A stretch of DNA of 31,084 nucleotides from JAAETI01 sp965368515 (lineage in GTDB: Bacteria; Actinomycetota; Acidimicrobiia; Spongiisociales; UBA5794): NCBI GenBank assembly GCA_965368515.1, contig CBDUNF010000017.1, positions 1 to 31,084 of the forward strand, read 5' to 3'. Position numbers and translations under genes: made by a program. Within the stretch, counting starts at the first letter, position 1; every line of letters starts with the position of its first letter. Shown here in pieces: positions 7,634 to 15,453 of this stretch. The notes below the pieces were generated by a model. It made no database searches and was not told the origin of the DNA. It saw nothing but the letters and a program-made list of their open reading frames with translations.

Positions 7634-8080
7634 TCAGTCGCGTGCGCCGTAGGCAAAGCGGGCGAACGGCCAGCTTTCCGTCAGCCATTCGGAGAGCTCG
7701 CGCCAGACGACGGTGTCCATCTCGGCGTGGGAGACCCGAACCCACGAGCTCACGTCCGCGTCACAATCGTCGACGGAGGACGGATAGATGTACACGCAGC
7801 CGATGACGTTGTTGCCCTCGAGAATCGAATAGGTGAACCCGATCCGGTCGTTGAAATGTGCCGCGTGCATGACGAGATCCCGCTTGTTTGCCTCCAGGCT
7901 CATCGGCGCCGGCCAGCCGTCGTGAGGGAACCCGGGTGTCGAGTTGATGTGATCGAAGCTGGACATCCACGCATCGTGGTCGCGTTCGTTGTGTTCAGGT
8001 CCGAGTGGCTCCAGACGAAAACCGGGTCCGGCAAATGAGACAGGAACGACAAAGTCGGCGGGGACGAATGGTGTGCTCAT
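7634..8080 (-). CDS. GNAT-like N-acetyltransferase domain protein
   Basis: 148 aa from the ATG at 8080. The order of elements resembles a GNAT fold: an N-terminal strand FRLEPLGPEHNERDHDAW, a helix with HAAHFNDRIGFTYSILEGNNVIGCVYIYP (the beta4/beta5 strands) and a C-terminal helix MDTVVWRELSEWLTESWPF. The acetyl-CoA pyrophosphate loop (QxxGxG/A) is not clearly present, so it may be a degenerate or non-catalytic member. No Shine-Dalgarno is visible. TACGGT ends 6 nt before the ATG, which suggests leaderless expression. It is divergent from the MFS gene with only 67 nt between the starts. Confidence 0.65.
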   Translation of the reverse strand: MSTPFVPADFVVPVSFAGPGFRLEPLGPEHNERDHDAWMSSFDHINSTPGFPHDGWPAPMSLEANKRDLVMHAAHFNDRIGFTYSILEGNNVIGCVYIYPSSVDDCDADVSSWVRVSHAEMDTVVWRELSEWLTESWPFARFAYGARD

Positions 8081-8086
8081 CGCGAT

Positions 8087-8092
8087 ACCGTA
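8087..8092 (-). promoter_or_regulatory. -10 box of a leaderless gene (acetyltransferase-like)
   Basis: TACGGT on the minus strand, 6 nt before the ATG at 8080. No Shine-Dalgarno and no convincing -35 are visible. Confidence 0.4.
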
Positions 8093-8134
8093 GCGGAGGG
8101 CTGACAATCAGGATTGGCTGGCTCCAGGCACCGG

Positions 8135-8140
8135 TACACT
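8135..8140 (+). promoter_or_regulatory. -10 box of a leaderless gene (MFS transporter)
   Basis: TACACT ends 7 nt before the GTG at 8148. A possible weak -35 (ATTGGC) lies 16 nt upstream. It is back-to-back with the divergent -10 at 8087-8092. Confidence 0.45.
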
Positions 8141-8147
8141 CGCCCGG

Positions 8148-9350
8148 GTGCCGCACCGCGACCGTCTTCTCTCTCAACCTTTCTCGTTCGCCTTTGTCGG
8201 CAACCTGCTGCACGGCATGGCGTTTTTCCTGTTCATCCACCTGCCCAGCTATCTGACTGATCTCGGCGCCGACGCTGCCGAGATCGGGGTTGTTATCGGC
8301 GTGACTGCGGTGTCGGCCATCTTGAGCAGGCCAACATTGGGTCGACTCATGGACACTCGGGGGCGTCGTCCCGTAGTTCTCGCCGGTGGGGTTCTCAACG
8401 CCCTGGTACCTCTGCTCTACCTCAGCGTCTCAACGATCGGGCCCTGGCTCTTCTTTGTCCGGATCGTTCACGGGTTGGCCATCAGCACGGTGTTCACGGC
8501 GCTGTTTACCTACGGCGCCGACATCGTTCCGGTGTCTCGTCGCACCGAGGGTCTCACCCTGTTCGGTGTCAGCGGGTTGCTGCCGATCGCTCTCGGCGGA
8601 GTCGTTGGCGAGATCATCCTGGCCTCAGCCGACTTTGCGACGCTCTTTGTCAGCGCAGCCATCTTCAGCGCCCTCGGATTGCTGACCACCGTTGCGCTGC
8701 CCGAAACCATGACACCGCTCGCTCCGGGAGAACGTCGCGTCGGGTTCTTCGCCTCCATCTGGCGCCGCGAACTCCTGCCGATCTGGGCAGTGGCGACGTC
8801 GTTCTCCTTTGCACTCACGGGGTATTTCACATTCCTCCGGACCTATGTCGATGAGACAGGAATCGGTTCGGTCGGCCTGTTCTTTGCATGCTATGCAGGC
8901 ACAGCCATAGCTTTGCGGTTCGCATTCGCTTGGCTTCCGGAACGCGTTGGGCCGAAGAGAGTTCTTTATCCGGCCTTTGCGCTCTTGGTCGCAGGGTTCT
9001 TCGTTCTCTCCCGCTCCGGATCCACAATGGACATCGCCGTTGCCGGCCTCCTCTGTGGTGCCGGACATTCCTATACCTTCCCGATCCTGATGGGTCTCAC
9101 CGTTGACCGCGCCACCGAGGCCGGTCGGGGCTCGGCAGTAGCGTTCTTCACCGCACTCTTTGACGTCGGCACGTTGCTGGGCGGTCCGGCGCTCGGCCTT
9201 GTGATCGAGCTGTCGGGCTATTCAACGATGTTCTTTGGAACCGGCCTGTTCCTGGCGGCTGCCGTTGCCGGCTTCGCAGTATGGGAGAGATGGCTTGCTG
9301 GTGACGCACCGGGCGGCCATCGTGAGCTGGGTACGGCCGCTACTCGCTGA
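8148..9350 (+). CDS. MFS transporter
   Basis: 400 aa with about 12 hydrophobic helices, the size of a standard major-facilitator permease. The loop after helix 2 has GRLMDTRGRRPVVLAGG, a clear motif A (GxLaDrxGrkpvl). The symmetric C-terminal half carries the weaker LPERVGPKRVLYP. The substrate cannot be told from sequence; overall it resembles drug/metabolite efflux MFS proteins of actinobacteria. The GTG start has no Shine-Dalgarno but is preceded by TACACT 7 nt upstream. The 3' end overlaps the convergent thioredoxin-like gene by 11 bp, so simultaneous transcription would produce antisense 3' ends. Confidence 0.88.
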   Translation: MPHRDRLLSQPFSFAFVGNLLHGMAFFLFIHLPSYLTDLGADAAEIGVVIGVTAVSAILSRPTLGRLMDTRGRRPVVLAGGVLNALVPLLYLSVSTIGPWLFFVRIVHGLAISTVFTALFTYGADIVPVSRRTEGLTLFGVSGLLPIALGGVVGEIILASADFATLFVSAAIFSALGLLTTVALPETMTPLAPGERRVGFFASIWRRELLPIWAVATSFSFALTGYFTFLRTYVDETGIGSVGLFFACYAGTAIALRFAFAWLPERVGPKRVLYPAFALLVAGFFVLSRSGSTMDIAVAGLLCGAGHSYTFPILMGLTVDRATEAGRGSAVAFFTALFDVGTLLGGPALGLVIELSGYSTMFFGTGLFLAAAVAGFAVWERWLAGDAPGGHRELGTAATR

Positions 9351-9945
9351 GCAGCGTGGCGACGGTTTGTTCTAGTTCCTCGTAGGCGCCTTCTCCGATG
9401 TGGTCGAAGCGGATCAGACCCTCCTGATCGAGCACATACGTTCGCGGCCAGTACGCCGGGCTCCCTTGCCACGCCCTGAAGTTGCGGCGTTCTGTGTCGA
9501 GTGCAATCGGCCAGGTGACGCCGAGATCCTGCGCTGCGGTCAAGATGGCCTCCGGGTCACGCTCGTAGTCGAACTCGGGCGAGTGCACCCCAACTATCTC
9601 GAGACCGGCGTCTTGGTATTCGGAGTAGATGTCCTGGAGATAAGGGATGGTGTTTTTGCAGTTGTAGCAACCAAACGTCCAGAACTGAACGATGACGACC
9701 TGCCCGCGGAGATCATCGAGACCGGCCACGTCTGTCTGCAGCCAGCCGTCCAGGTCGGTGAGAGCAAGTGCATTGCCCAGCATCGGCGGCGTGGACGTTG
9801 TCGTCGGAGCGGCCGATGTCGTCGATTCGACCGCCACCGTCTCGGCAACCGCGACCGAGTCGTCGGGGCGATTGCCAACGATGGCGATCACGGCAGCGGC
9901 GGCAGCGGCAGCCATCACGATCAATATCAGTGCTCTTGCAGTCAC
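9340..9945 (-). CDS. Membrane-anchored TlpA/DipZ-like thioredoxin-domain protein
   Basis: 201 aa. An uncleaved signal anchor (4-23, Ala-rich) is followed by a Thr/Ala/Pro-rich linker (37-56) and a redoxin domain. The active site is FWTFGCYNCKN with Cys93-x-x-Cys96, and the domain continues with EIVGVHSPEF and the cis-Pro region SPAYWPRTYVLD. The FWTxxCxNC form is the one found in the C-terminal domain of DipZ/CcdA-associated thioredoxins rather than the classic WCGPC. It should act outside the membrane as a dithiol-disulfide oxidoreductase. No ccdA or cytochrome c maturation gene is adjacent. The GTG start has GAGGG 7 nt upstream. It overlaps the MFS gene convergently. Confidence 0.88.
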   Translation of the reverse strand: MTARALILIVMAAAAAAAVIAIVGNRPDDSVAVAETVAVESTTSAAPTTTSTPPMLGNALALTDLDGWLQTDVAGLDDLRGQVVIVQFWTFGCYNCKNTIPYLQDIYSEYQDAGLEIVGVHSPEFDYERDPEAILTAAQDLGVTWPIALDTERRNFRAWQGSPAYWPRTYVLDQEGLIRFDHIGEGAYEELEQTVATLLSE

Positions 9946-10033
9946 GGCGATGCCCTCAGTAGATGACCAACACTCTGGCGCAGAATCGGGCCACCTGTGC
10001 CGAAAAGCTCATTACGAGACTCTGAACAATTTC

Positions 10034-11128
10034 CTACCCAGCCTGGGGCTGAAGCCACTGGACGACGCGATCGACGACCCCTTTGTCACGAACGAGCTGG
10101 TTATGGCGCACCCCGTTGGCCACCATGACGCTGGATGGAGCCAGCTTGGATCCACCAGATGCGCTGGGGACCCGGACCACGAAGTCACCGATTAGTGAAC
10201 CCACCGGGTGGGCGGGGTTGGCGGTTGCAACCCCGGCGACGAAGTGCTCCTTGATGCCGGGTGGGAGCCGCTCTGGAGAACCACCAGATCTGAGGTCCTT
10301 GATTCCCTGGCTGCGCGTATCGACGAACTCTTGAAGTGGTGCTGTTTCCCGGGCGAGACCGAGTCCTTCTGCAAGTACCCAGACGAGTTTCTCGATCGGT
10401 GTACCCAGGTGCGGAGCACCCAGGGTGACGATGTCGCCGGTAACCGCGAGCCAGTCGTATTGGGCCGCGCGAGCCGTGCCACACGCACTCCTAATGACGA
10501 GGCCGCCCATGGAGTGTCCGACCAGGGCAACCGACTCCACCGGTACCGGCCATGCGTTGTGGAGTTGGTCCAGAAGATCGGCAAGCAGCGCACCATTCTC
10601 GATCACCGACCGGCCGGTGTTGTAGCGCAGCAGAACCGGCGTCAGGGTCGACTGCGCCGCTATCGCATTCACCAATCCAGTCTGGTCATCTTTGGATAGC
10701 CAGGAGCGTTCCGTGTCGGCAAAACCGTGCACAAGCACGACGACGTGCCCGGTCGCATCGGGGAACGATGCCTCGAGTCGTTTGAGCGATATTGCGGCAC
10801 CCGATGGGTCCCGTAGGCTCATCGGGATCTCGAGACGTTTGCCATGGCGGCCGAGTTCATCCCCCCACAGACCATTTGCGACCGCGTGAGTTCGTGCGGT
10901 AAGCGCGGCACTTCCCGTTATCGCAGCGTCGATACCGATGCCTGCTACCGATCCGGCAAGGCGTACCGATTCGTAGACCGTTGCGACAATCGCATCATGG
11001 GCAGGACGAAGGGGCTTGCCGAGCGGTCCGGCGGCGCTGAACCAGCGACCGGAGATGGTGCGGTGCATCTTGGCGACAGGCGTCACGATCCTATCGATAA
11101 GAAGTGAGGCGGCGGTTCCGACGGTCAT
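10034..11128 (-). CDS. Alpha/beta hydrolase, lipase/esterase-like
   Basis: 364 aa. After about 110 N-terminal residues with amphipathic or weakly hydrophobic segments, the hydrolase core starts with the oxyanion-hole motif VVVLVHGFADTERSW. The nucleophile elbow is LVGHSMGGLV and the catalytic His probably lies in NGVRHNQLV near the C-terminus. There is no signal peptide. It resembles PGAP1-like or PHB-depolymerase-like esterases of actinobacteria. The substrate is unknown, perhaps a lipid or polyester. It lies 57 nt downstream of the LLM oxidoreductase gene on the same strand and upstream of the thioredoxin gene, with a hairpin before it and no obvious hairpin after it. Confidence 0.85.
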   Translation of the reverse strand: MTVGTAASLLIDRIVTPVAKMHRTISGRWFSAAGPLGKPLRPAHDAIVATVYESVRLAGSVAGIGIDAAITGSAALTARTHAVANGLWGDELGRHGKRLEIPMSLRDPSGAAISLKRLEASFPDATGHVVVLVHGFADTERSWLSKDDQTGLVNAIAAQSTLTPVLLRYNTGRSVIENGALLADLLDQLHNAWPVPVESVALVGHSMGGLVIRSACGTARAAQYDWLAVTGDIVTLGAPHLGTPIEKLVWVLAEGLGLARETAPLQEFVDTRSQGIKDLRSGGSPERLPPGIKEHFVAGVATANPAHPVGSLIGDFVVRVPSASGGSKLAPSSVMVANGVRHNQLVRDKGVVDRVVQWLQPQAG

Positions 11129-11160
11129 TGCTTCCCAACTGGCTGGCCATCACCCACGGT

Positions 11161-11184
11161 AGCCCGTAGCTGTCACTGCGGGCT
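11161..11184 (-). terminator. Possible hairpin after the LLM oxidoreductase gene
   Basis: Stem AGCCCGTAG / CTGCGGGCT (9 bp with one G-U pair, 6-nt loop) directly after the stop codon at 11186. There is no U-tract, so termination may be partial and the hydrolase gene could still be co-transcribed. Confidence 0.4.
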
Positions 11185-11185
11185 C

Positions 11186-12220
11186 TCAGCGCCCCCGCAC
11201 GATCTGTGAAACCTCGGTCCCGAGCAGCTCTACCGACCTCAGGATCTCTTCTTGCGGGAGGTTGCCTGTCCCCGAGTGAAGCATGAACCGCTCGATTCCG
11301 AGGATTTCCTTCCACCGTAGAATCTTGGACGCCACGGTCTTCGGATCGCCAACAACGAGTGAACCTTCCGGACCGGCCATCCAGTCATACTGGTCGCGGC
11401 TGAGCGGAGGCCAGCCTCGCTCCCGCCCGATCCGATCCATCGTGTACTTGAACCCGGGGTAGATGCTCTCGACCGCGGCGTTGTTGTCATCAGCGATGTG
11501 GCCCAAGCCGTGGACGGACAGCGGAAAGTCCGCGGCGTCATGGCCCGCATCACGGAGCGAACGCTGATACACGTCGACCAGAACTCGAAATCGGGCGGGG
11601 TCACCACCGATGATTGCCAGCGTTACCGGCAGGCCAAGCTGTCCGGCCCGAACCATCGAGGCGGGGGTGCCCCCGACGCCAACAATCACCGGCAACGGCT
11701 CTTGAAGCGCCCGGGGATAGACGGCCAGGTTGTCGAGTGGAGGCCGGAACTTGCCCTTCCAGGTCACTCGCTCGTTGTCGCGAATCGCAAGCAAGAGATC
11801 GAGCTTCTCTGCAAATAGCTCGTCGTAGTCCGACAATGAGTAGCCGAACAGCGGGAACGACTCGATGAACGAGCCGCGCCCAACCAGCAACTCGGCCCGG
11901 CCGGAAGAGATGAGGTCGAGGGTCGCAAAGTCCTGGTAGGTACGAACCGGGTCAGCAGAGCTGAGGATTATCACAGCCGAGCTGAGCCGAATCGTCTTGG
12001 TCCTGGCGGCGGCGGCGGCGAGGGTGACGGCTACCGAGGAAGCTGCCATGTCGACGCGATGGTGCTCACCGAGTCCGTAGACGTCGAGACCTACTTCTTC
12101 CGCCAATTCGACCTCTGCGATGACATTGCGGAGGCGTTCGCCGTGGGTGAGCAGTTGCCCGGTCACGGGGTGTGGGTGTGTTTCGGCGAAGCTGCTGAGT
12201 CCGAGTTCCATGGTTGTCAT
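11186..12220 (-). CDS. LLM class flavin-dependent oxidoreductase (luciferase-like)
   Basis: 344 aa with the luciferase-like monooxygenase TIM barrel. Visible parts are EVGLDVYGLGEHHR after helix 1, the KTIRLSSAVIILSSADPVRTYQDFATLDLISSGR segment typical of the family, then LVGRGSFIESFPLFG and PVIVGVGGTPASM. These point to FMN or coenzyme F420 as cofactor; the F420 route is common in actinobacteria but not provable here. The substrate is unknown. No Shine-Dalgarno precedes the ATG, while TAGATT ends 6 nt upstream, consistent with a leaderless mRNA. It is probably the first gene of a minus-strand unit with the hydrolase. Confidence 0.9.
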   Translation of the reverse strand: MTTMELGLSSFAETHPHPVTGQLLTHGERLRNVIAEVELAEEVGLDVYGLGEHHRVDMAASSVAVTLAAAAARTKTIRLSSAVIILSSADPVRTYQDFATLDLISSGRAELLVGRGSFIESFPLFGYSLSDYDELFAEKLDLLLAIRDNERVTWKGKFRPPLDNLAVYPRALQEPLPVIVGVGGTPASMVRAGQLGLPVTLAIIGGDPARFRVLVDVYQRSLRDAGHDAADFPLSVHGLGHIADDNNAAVESIYPGFKYTMDRIGRERGWPPLSRDQYDWMAGPEGSLVVGDPKTVASKILRWKEILGIERFMLHSGTGNLPQEEILRSVELLGTEVSQIVRGR

Positions 12221-12226
12221 AGGACG

Positions 12227-12232
12227 AATCTA
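12227..12232 (-). promoter_or_regulatory. -10 box of a leaderless gene (LLM oxidoreductase)
   Basis: TAGATT on the minus strand, 6 nt before the ATG at 12220. No Shine-Dalgarno lies between them. Confidence 0.45.
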
Positions 12233-12266
12233 TCGGGTCCGATCGGTCTCGAATGACGGCGCGATA

Positions 12267-12713
12267 TCAGCCGCCTAATGGCGACTCGTCGCCTTCGAGC
12301 AGGCGCTTCATCCGGCGATAGTCGGCCTCGATGGAAGAGCGGATCAGCCGGATCACCAGGGGCCGGATGAGAAGACGCCACCCCCGGATGCGGCCGACCA
12401 GATCCATGCGTACCCGGCATCGAGACTCGTTGAGAACCTGCACGGTTCGGGTGACCTTCGTTGCGAGAGTCGATCCCGGCTCAGGCTCCACCGTGATGCT
12501 TCTGCCGGGGTGCAAGGCGACGACGCGATAGACGACAACCGAACCGTCGTCCATTGTCTGCGTGCAGCTCGCACCAGGCTCTTGGGGTCCCCCAGCATCC
12601 CACTGCGCTGAGGTCACGCCACTCTGCCACTCCGGGTTGTTGGTGAGGTCTGCGATGTAGGCGAAAACAGCTGCACCAGGTGCATCTATCTCGACCTGAA
12701 CAGTGATTTGCAC
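12267..12713 (-). CDS. SRPBCC/polyketide-cyclase-like lipid-binding fold protein
   Basis: 148 aa from a GTG at 12713 that has GGAGG 7 nt upstream; the open frame extends further but without start support. The pattern starts with a strand and VEIDAPGAAVFAYIADLTNNPEWQSGV, the standard opening of START/SRPBCC proteins. Beta strands around a hydrophobic cavity follow (VVYRVVALHPGRSITVEPEPGSTLATKVTRTV), then a long C-terminal helix (LIRSSIEADYRRMKRLLEGDE). Members bind hydrophobic ligands or cyclise polyketides; no specific ligand is indicated. It is a neighbour of the LLM oxidoreductase on the same strand (46 nt apart). Confidence 0.82.
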   Translation of the reverse strand: MQITVQVEIDAPGAAVFAYIADLTNNPEWQSGVTSAQWDAGGPQEPGASCTQTMDDGSVVVYRVVALHPGRSITVEPEPGSTLATKVTRTVQVLNESRCRVRMDLVGRIRGWRLLIRPLVIRLIRSSIEADYRRMKRLLEGDESPLGG

Positions 12714-12871
12714 GTCGGGCCCTCCTGCGCCGGGGTCGCTCAATGATGCCCGGATTGGGGTCGTCGAACCAAGTTCGGCGTCTGCGTTCGCTCGACCCGC
12801 CTTTGCTGTCGTCCGATTGGGGCGGCGCAATCTGTAGGGTCGCAGCGAAGTGCAACTTGAAAGGGGCAATC

Positions 12872-14284
12872 TTGAAGCAATCGGATTGGGACAAGGTCAT
12901 CGCTGCCGCGATGGAGCCAGCGGCGAGCTACCTGAAATCGCTGCCAGAGCGTGCCGTGTACCGGCCGGCAGATCCGGACGAAATCCGATCGTTGCTGGGT
13001 GGCCCATTGCCGAAGGAGGGCACCGCGGCGGACAAAGTTGTCGCGGCAATCGCTGCTGACCTGTCGCCATACCTCAGCGCCCACGCATCGGGCAGGTACT
13101 TCGGGTTTGTCATCGGCGGTCTTCACCCTGCGTCCTACGGTGCTGATTTGCTTGCGTCGACCTGGGACCAGAACGCCGGCTTGTACGCGGTTTCGCAGGG
13201 TGTCGCCATCGCTGAGGAGATTGCGGCTGGATGGGTTCTCGAAGCGCTCGGGCTGCCGGCTGAGGCTGCCGTCGGATTCGTGACCGGGGGGCAGATGGCG
13301 AACTACACCTGTCTTGCAGCGGCCCGCCACCATGTGCTGCGCGAATCGGGCTGGGATGTTGAGGCACTCGGCTTGCAGGGAGCGCCGCGAGTGCACATCG
13401 TCGTCAAGACCGAACGGCATTCAACGATTCCAAGGGCGCTTCGCCTGCTCGGGTTCGGCGACTCGACCGCGACAACGGTCGAATCGGACACAAATGCTCG
13501 CATGGATGTCGACCATCTGGAGCAGACTCTGCAGGGACTGTCCGGTCCAACGATCGTGTGTGTTGAGGCGGGCAACATCAACCACGGTTCGTTCGATGAC
13601 TTTGTCGCGGTCGCAGCCGCAGCAGAGCGGCACCGGGAGCGAGGTAATCCCACCTGGGTGCACGTCGACGGTGCGTTTGGACTGTGGGCCGCCGCGTCCA
13701 CTTCAACCAGGCATCTGACCGTCGGCTTCGAGAAGCTGGATTCATGGTCCACCGATGCCCACAAGACCCTGAACGTTGGCTACGACTCCGGTGTTGCGAT
13801 CACCCGTCATCCGGCGTCACATCGTGCAGCAATGAGCGTGCAAGCTGCATACCTCGTTCAGACGGATGGCGCCGTGAGGGACCAGATGGACTGGAACCCG
13901 GAGTTCTCCCGCCGCGCCCGCGGTCTCGCCGTGTACGCCACGCTCCGCTCCCTGGGCCGAACCGGGGTGGACGACATGGTGGCGCGGCTGTGTCGCCTGG
14001 GCCGCCTGTTTGCCGAGCTTCTCGTCGGAAGCGGGCGGGCCGAGGTCGTCAACGATGTTGCCTTCAACCAGGTGTTGGTCCGCTGGATTGCGCCTGATGG
14101 CAACCACGATGAACACACCGATCGAGTCATCGCAGCGATTCAGGCGGACGGGACGGCGTATTTCAGCGGCACCACCTGGAACGGCCGGCGCTTCATGAGG
14201 ATTTCGGTCTCCGATTGGGCCACCGACGAATCCGACGTGGAGCGATCGGTGGCAGCTCTGCTGCGGTGTGCCGAGGCGAACTGA
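12872..14284 (+). CDS. PLP-dependent decarboxylase (group II, aromatic amino acid/glutamate decarboxylase-like)
   Basis: 470 aa from a TTG at 12872 with AAGGGG 5 nt upstream. The frame is open to 12743 but that part overlaps the divergent promoter region, and ATG 12911 is an alternative. Family signatures are HASGRYFGFVIGG, TGGQMANYTCLAAAR, TERHSTIPRALRLLG, VHVDGAFGLWA (Asp266 pairs with the pyridine N of PLP) and STDAHKTLNVGYDSG (Lys298 is the Schiff-base lysine). The overall layout matches pyridoxal-dependent decarboxylases acting on aromatic or acidic amino acids; the substrate is not determinable. The last 10 codons lie in a 32-bp sequence repeated exactly at 17634, where the reading frame would continue to a different C-terminus, so the 3' end may have been remodelled by an insertion. 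Confidence 0.88.
   Translation: MKQSDWDKVIAAAMEPAASYLKSLPERAVYRPADPDEIRSLLGGPLPKEGTAADKVVAAIAADLSPYLSAHASGRYFGFVIGGLHPASYGADLLASTWDQNAGLYAVSQGVAIAEEIAAGWVLEALGLPAEAAVGFVTGGQMANYTCLAAARHHVLRESGWDVEALGLQGAPRVHIVVKTERHSTIPRALRLLGFGDSTATTVESDTNARMDVDHLEQTLQGLSGPTIVCVEAGNINHGSFDDFVAVAAAAERHRERGNPTWVHVDGAFGLWAAASTSTRHLTVGFEKLDSWSTDAHKTLNVGYDSGVAITRHPASHRAAMSVQAAYLVQTDGAVRDQMDWNPEFSRRARGLAVYATLRSLGRTGVDDMVARLCRLGRLFAELLVGSGRAEVVNDVAFNQVLVRWIAPDGNHDEHTDRVIAAIQADGTAYFSGTTWNGRRFMRISVSDWATDESDVERSVAALLRCAEAN
14244..14275 (+). repeat. 32-bp direct repeat, left copy (inside decarboxylase 3' end)
   Basis: Exact copy of 17634-17665. It encodes SVAALLRCAE of the decarboxylase. Within it GCAGC-TCT-GCTGC forms a small inverted repeat. 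The two copies are 3390 bp apart and bracket the ECF sigma module, like an attL/attR pair at the 3' end of a gene. Confidence 0.85.
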
Positions 14285-14405
14285 ACCCGTACGGCCGCCT
14301 CAGGCTAGGAATGTGGTCAGACGCCGCGATGTTGGTGAGAGACCCGTGCTGGCTAGTGCCGAACCCTGCGATGGCCTGATTCGTTGCGATCGGCCTGCCT
14401 CCCTC

Positions 14406-14438
14406 GTGTCACCCGCACGGCGACCCGGTTCGTCTGTA
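14406..14438 (+). promoter_or_regulatory. ECF-type promoter of the sigma operon
   Basis: GTGTCACCCG, 15 nt, CGTCTGTA. Both elements and the spacer length are identical to those at 16773-16805, but the spacer sequences differ. TGTCAC at -35 with CGTC at -10 is the pattern of several ECF groups, for example the ECF41 type. It lies 34 nt before the first gene of the operon, so autoregulation is likely. The rest of 14285-14472 shows nothing else. Confidence 0.7.
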
Positions 14439-14472
14439 AGGATGAAGAGGTTCTCACGAGGGAGAAGAACAC

Positions 14473-14886
14473 ATGAATTGGTGGGTGTTGGAATTCATCC
14501 TGGTCGCGGTGCTGGCCACGATCGTCACCGTGCTCGGTCCGCTGATCAAGAGGTTCGGCAAGGGCTATGCGGCCGATGTGTTCCGCGCGAACCCGCGCAC
14601 CGGCAAGAGCTACCTGGTGCTGATGGACTTCGCGTACTACCTGATCTTTGGTGCCTACACCCTCTTCACTATCCGGTTCGCCCGTGATGTCGGCGGAGGC
14701 TGGACCCAAGAAGTCAGTGCCCCCCAATTGCAGGCATCTGTTGCCAGGGTGGGAGGAATGCTGCTGCTCATGGGCCTGCTGCACGGACTGAACGTTCTGA
14801 GCCTCCCTGTGATTGGGCGTCTTTTCAGCCTCAATCGACGCCTCGACGATGGAGAAGAGGACCCTGGCCGTCTCGAGGTTGGCTGA
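14473..14886 (+). CDS. Small multi-pass membrane protein, paralogue of the anti-sigma sensor domain
   Basis: 137 aa with about four membrane helices (5-23, 48-68, 93-107 and 108-118) and a charged C-terminal tail. The conserved points VLGPLIKRFGKGY (20-32), PRTGKSY (41-47), LMDFAYYLIF (50-59) and RVGGMLLLMGLLHG (92-105) match residue for residue a stretch in the membrane domain of the putative anti-sigma factor (16056-16745). It therefore belongs to the same unnamed domain family, without a cytoplasmic anti-sigma region. Being first in the operon and behind the ECF promoter, it may be a co-sensor, an assembly partner, or a competitor for the anti-sigma factor. ATG with GAGGGAG Shine-Dalgarno. 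Confidence 0.8.
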   Translation: MNWWVLEFILVAVLATIVTVLGPLIKRFGKGYAADVFRANPRTGKSYLVLMDFAYYLIFGAYTLFTIRFARDVGGGWTQEVSAPQLQASVARVGGMLLLMGLLHGLNVLSLPVIGRLFSLNRRLDDGEEDPGRLEVG

Positions 14887-14959
14887 CATCGCGCATTTTT
14901 TGGAACTCCGCTCGCCACGGGGTCGGCCCGAAGTCGGCAGAACAACAAAAGGAAGCACA

Positions 14960-15442
14960 GTGTTCAACTACAACAAGATCCGACTCGTAGCGCTGGTGGC
15001 TGCATTCACAGTGGCGCTGGCGGTGCCGGCCACCGCGATGGCAACCCGGGGTGCCGAGGTGAGGAAGGGATCGTTCACGACTCTCGCGGGTGGTGACGAC
15101 CTTGGCTATTCGGTTGAGGGTACCGCGGCCATTGGGCGGTTTGCGGATTCAACACTGGTCGTTGTCAACGTGACGGGGCTGGATGCCAACCAGACCTACC
15201 CCACCCACGTCCACAACGCTGCGTGCTCATCGACGCCCGCGGGTGGCGGCCACTACCAGAGCGTGATCGGCGGTCCCGTTGACAACGTCAACGAGATCTG
15301 GCCGACGGTGACAACCAACACAAGAGGTCACGGGATCGGCGTCGCCTGGCATGGCGACCGGGCTCGCACAGATGCGATGTCCATCGTGATCCATTACCCG
15401 GCAGACACGTCGATTCGGCTTGCCTGTGTTGACCTGAACTGA
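14960..15442 (+). CDS. Secreted Cu/Zn superoxide dismutase-like protein
   Basis: 160 aa from a GTG at 14960 with AAGGA about 6 nt upstream. The signal peptide is residues 1-28 (cleavage near AMATRG). The mature part matches the SOD_Cu fold: THVHNAAC (His83, His85, Cys89), GGGHY (His98), SIVIH (His145) and RLACVDL (Cys156). These correspond to the four copper ligands and the disulfide pair of Cu/Zn SOD. The usual zinc loop (two more His and an Asp) is not recognisable, so it could be a copper-only form or a non-enzymatic copper binder. It would act outside the cell membrane. It sits between the small membrane protein (73 nt) and the sigma gene (11 nt), which suggests that the sigma system senses an envelope or redox stress. 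Confidence 0.75.
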   Translation: MFNYNKIRLVALVAAFTVALAVPATAMATRGAEVRKGSFTTLAGGDDLGYSVEGTAAIGRFADSTLVVVNVTGLDANQTYPTHVHNAACSSTPAGGGHYQSVIGGPVDNVNEIWPTVTTNTRGHGIGVAWHGDRARTDAMSIVIHYPADTSIRLACVDLN

Positions 15443-15453
15443 AGGAGCAGCAC

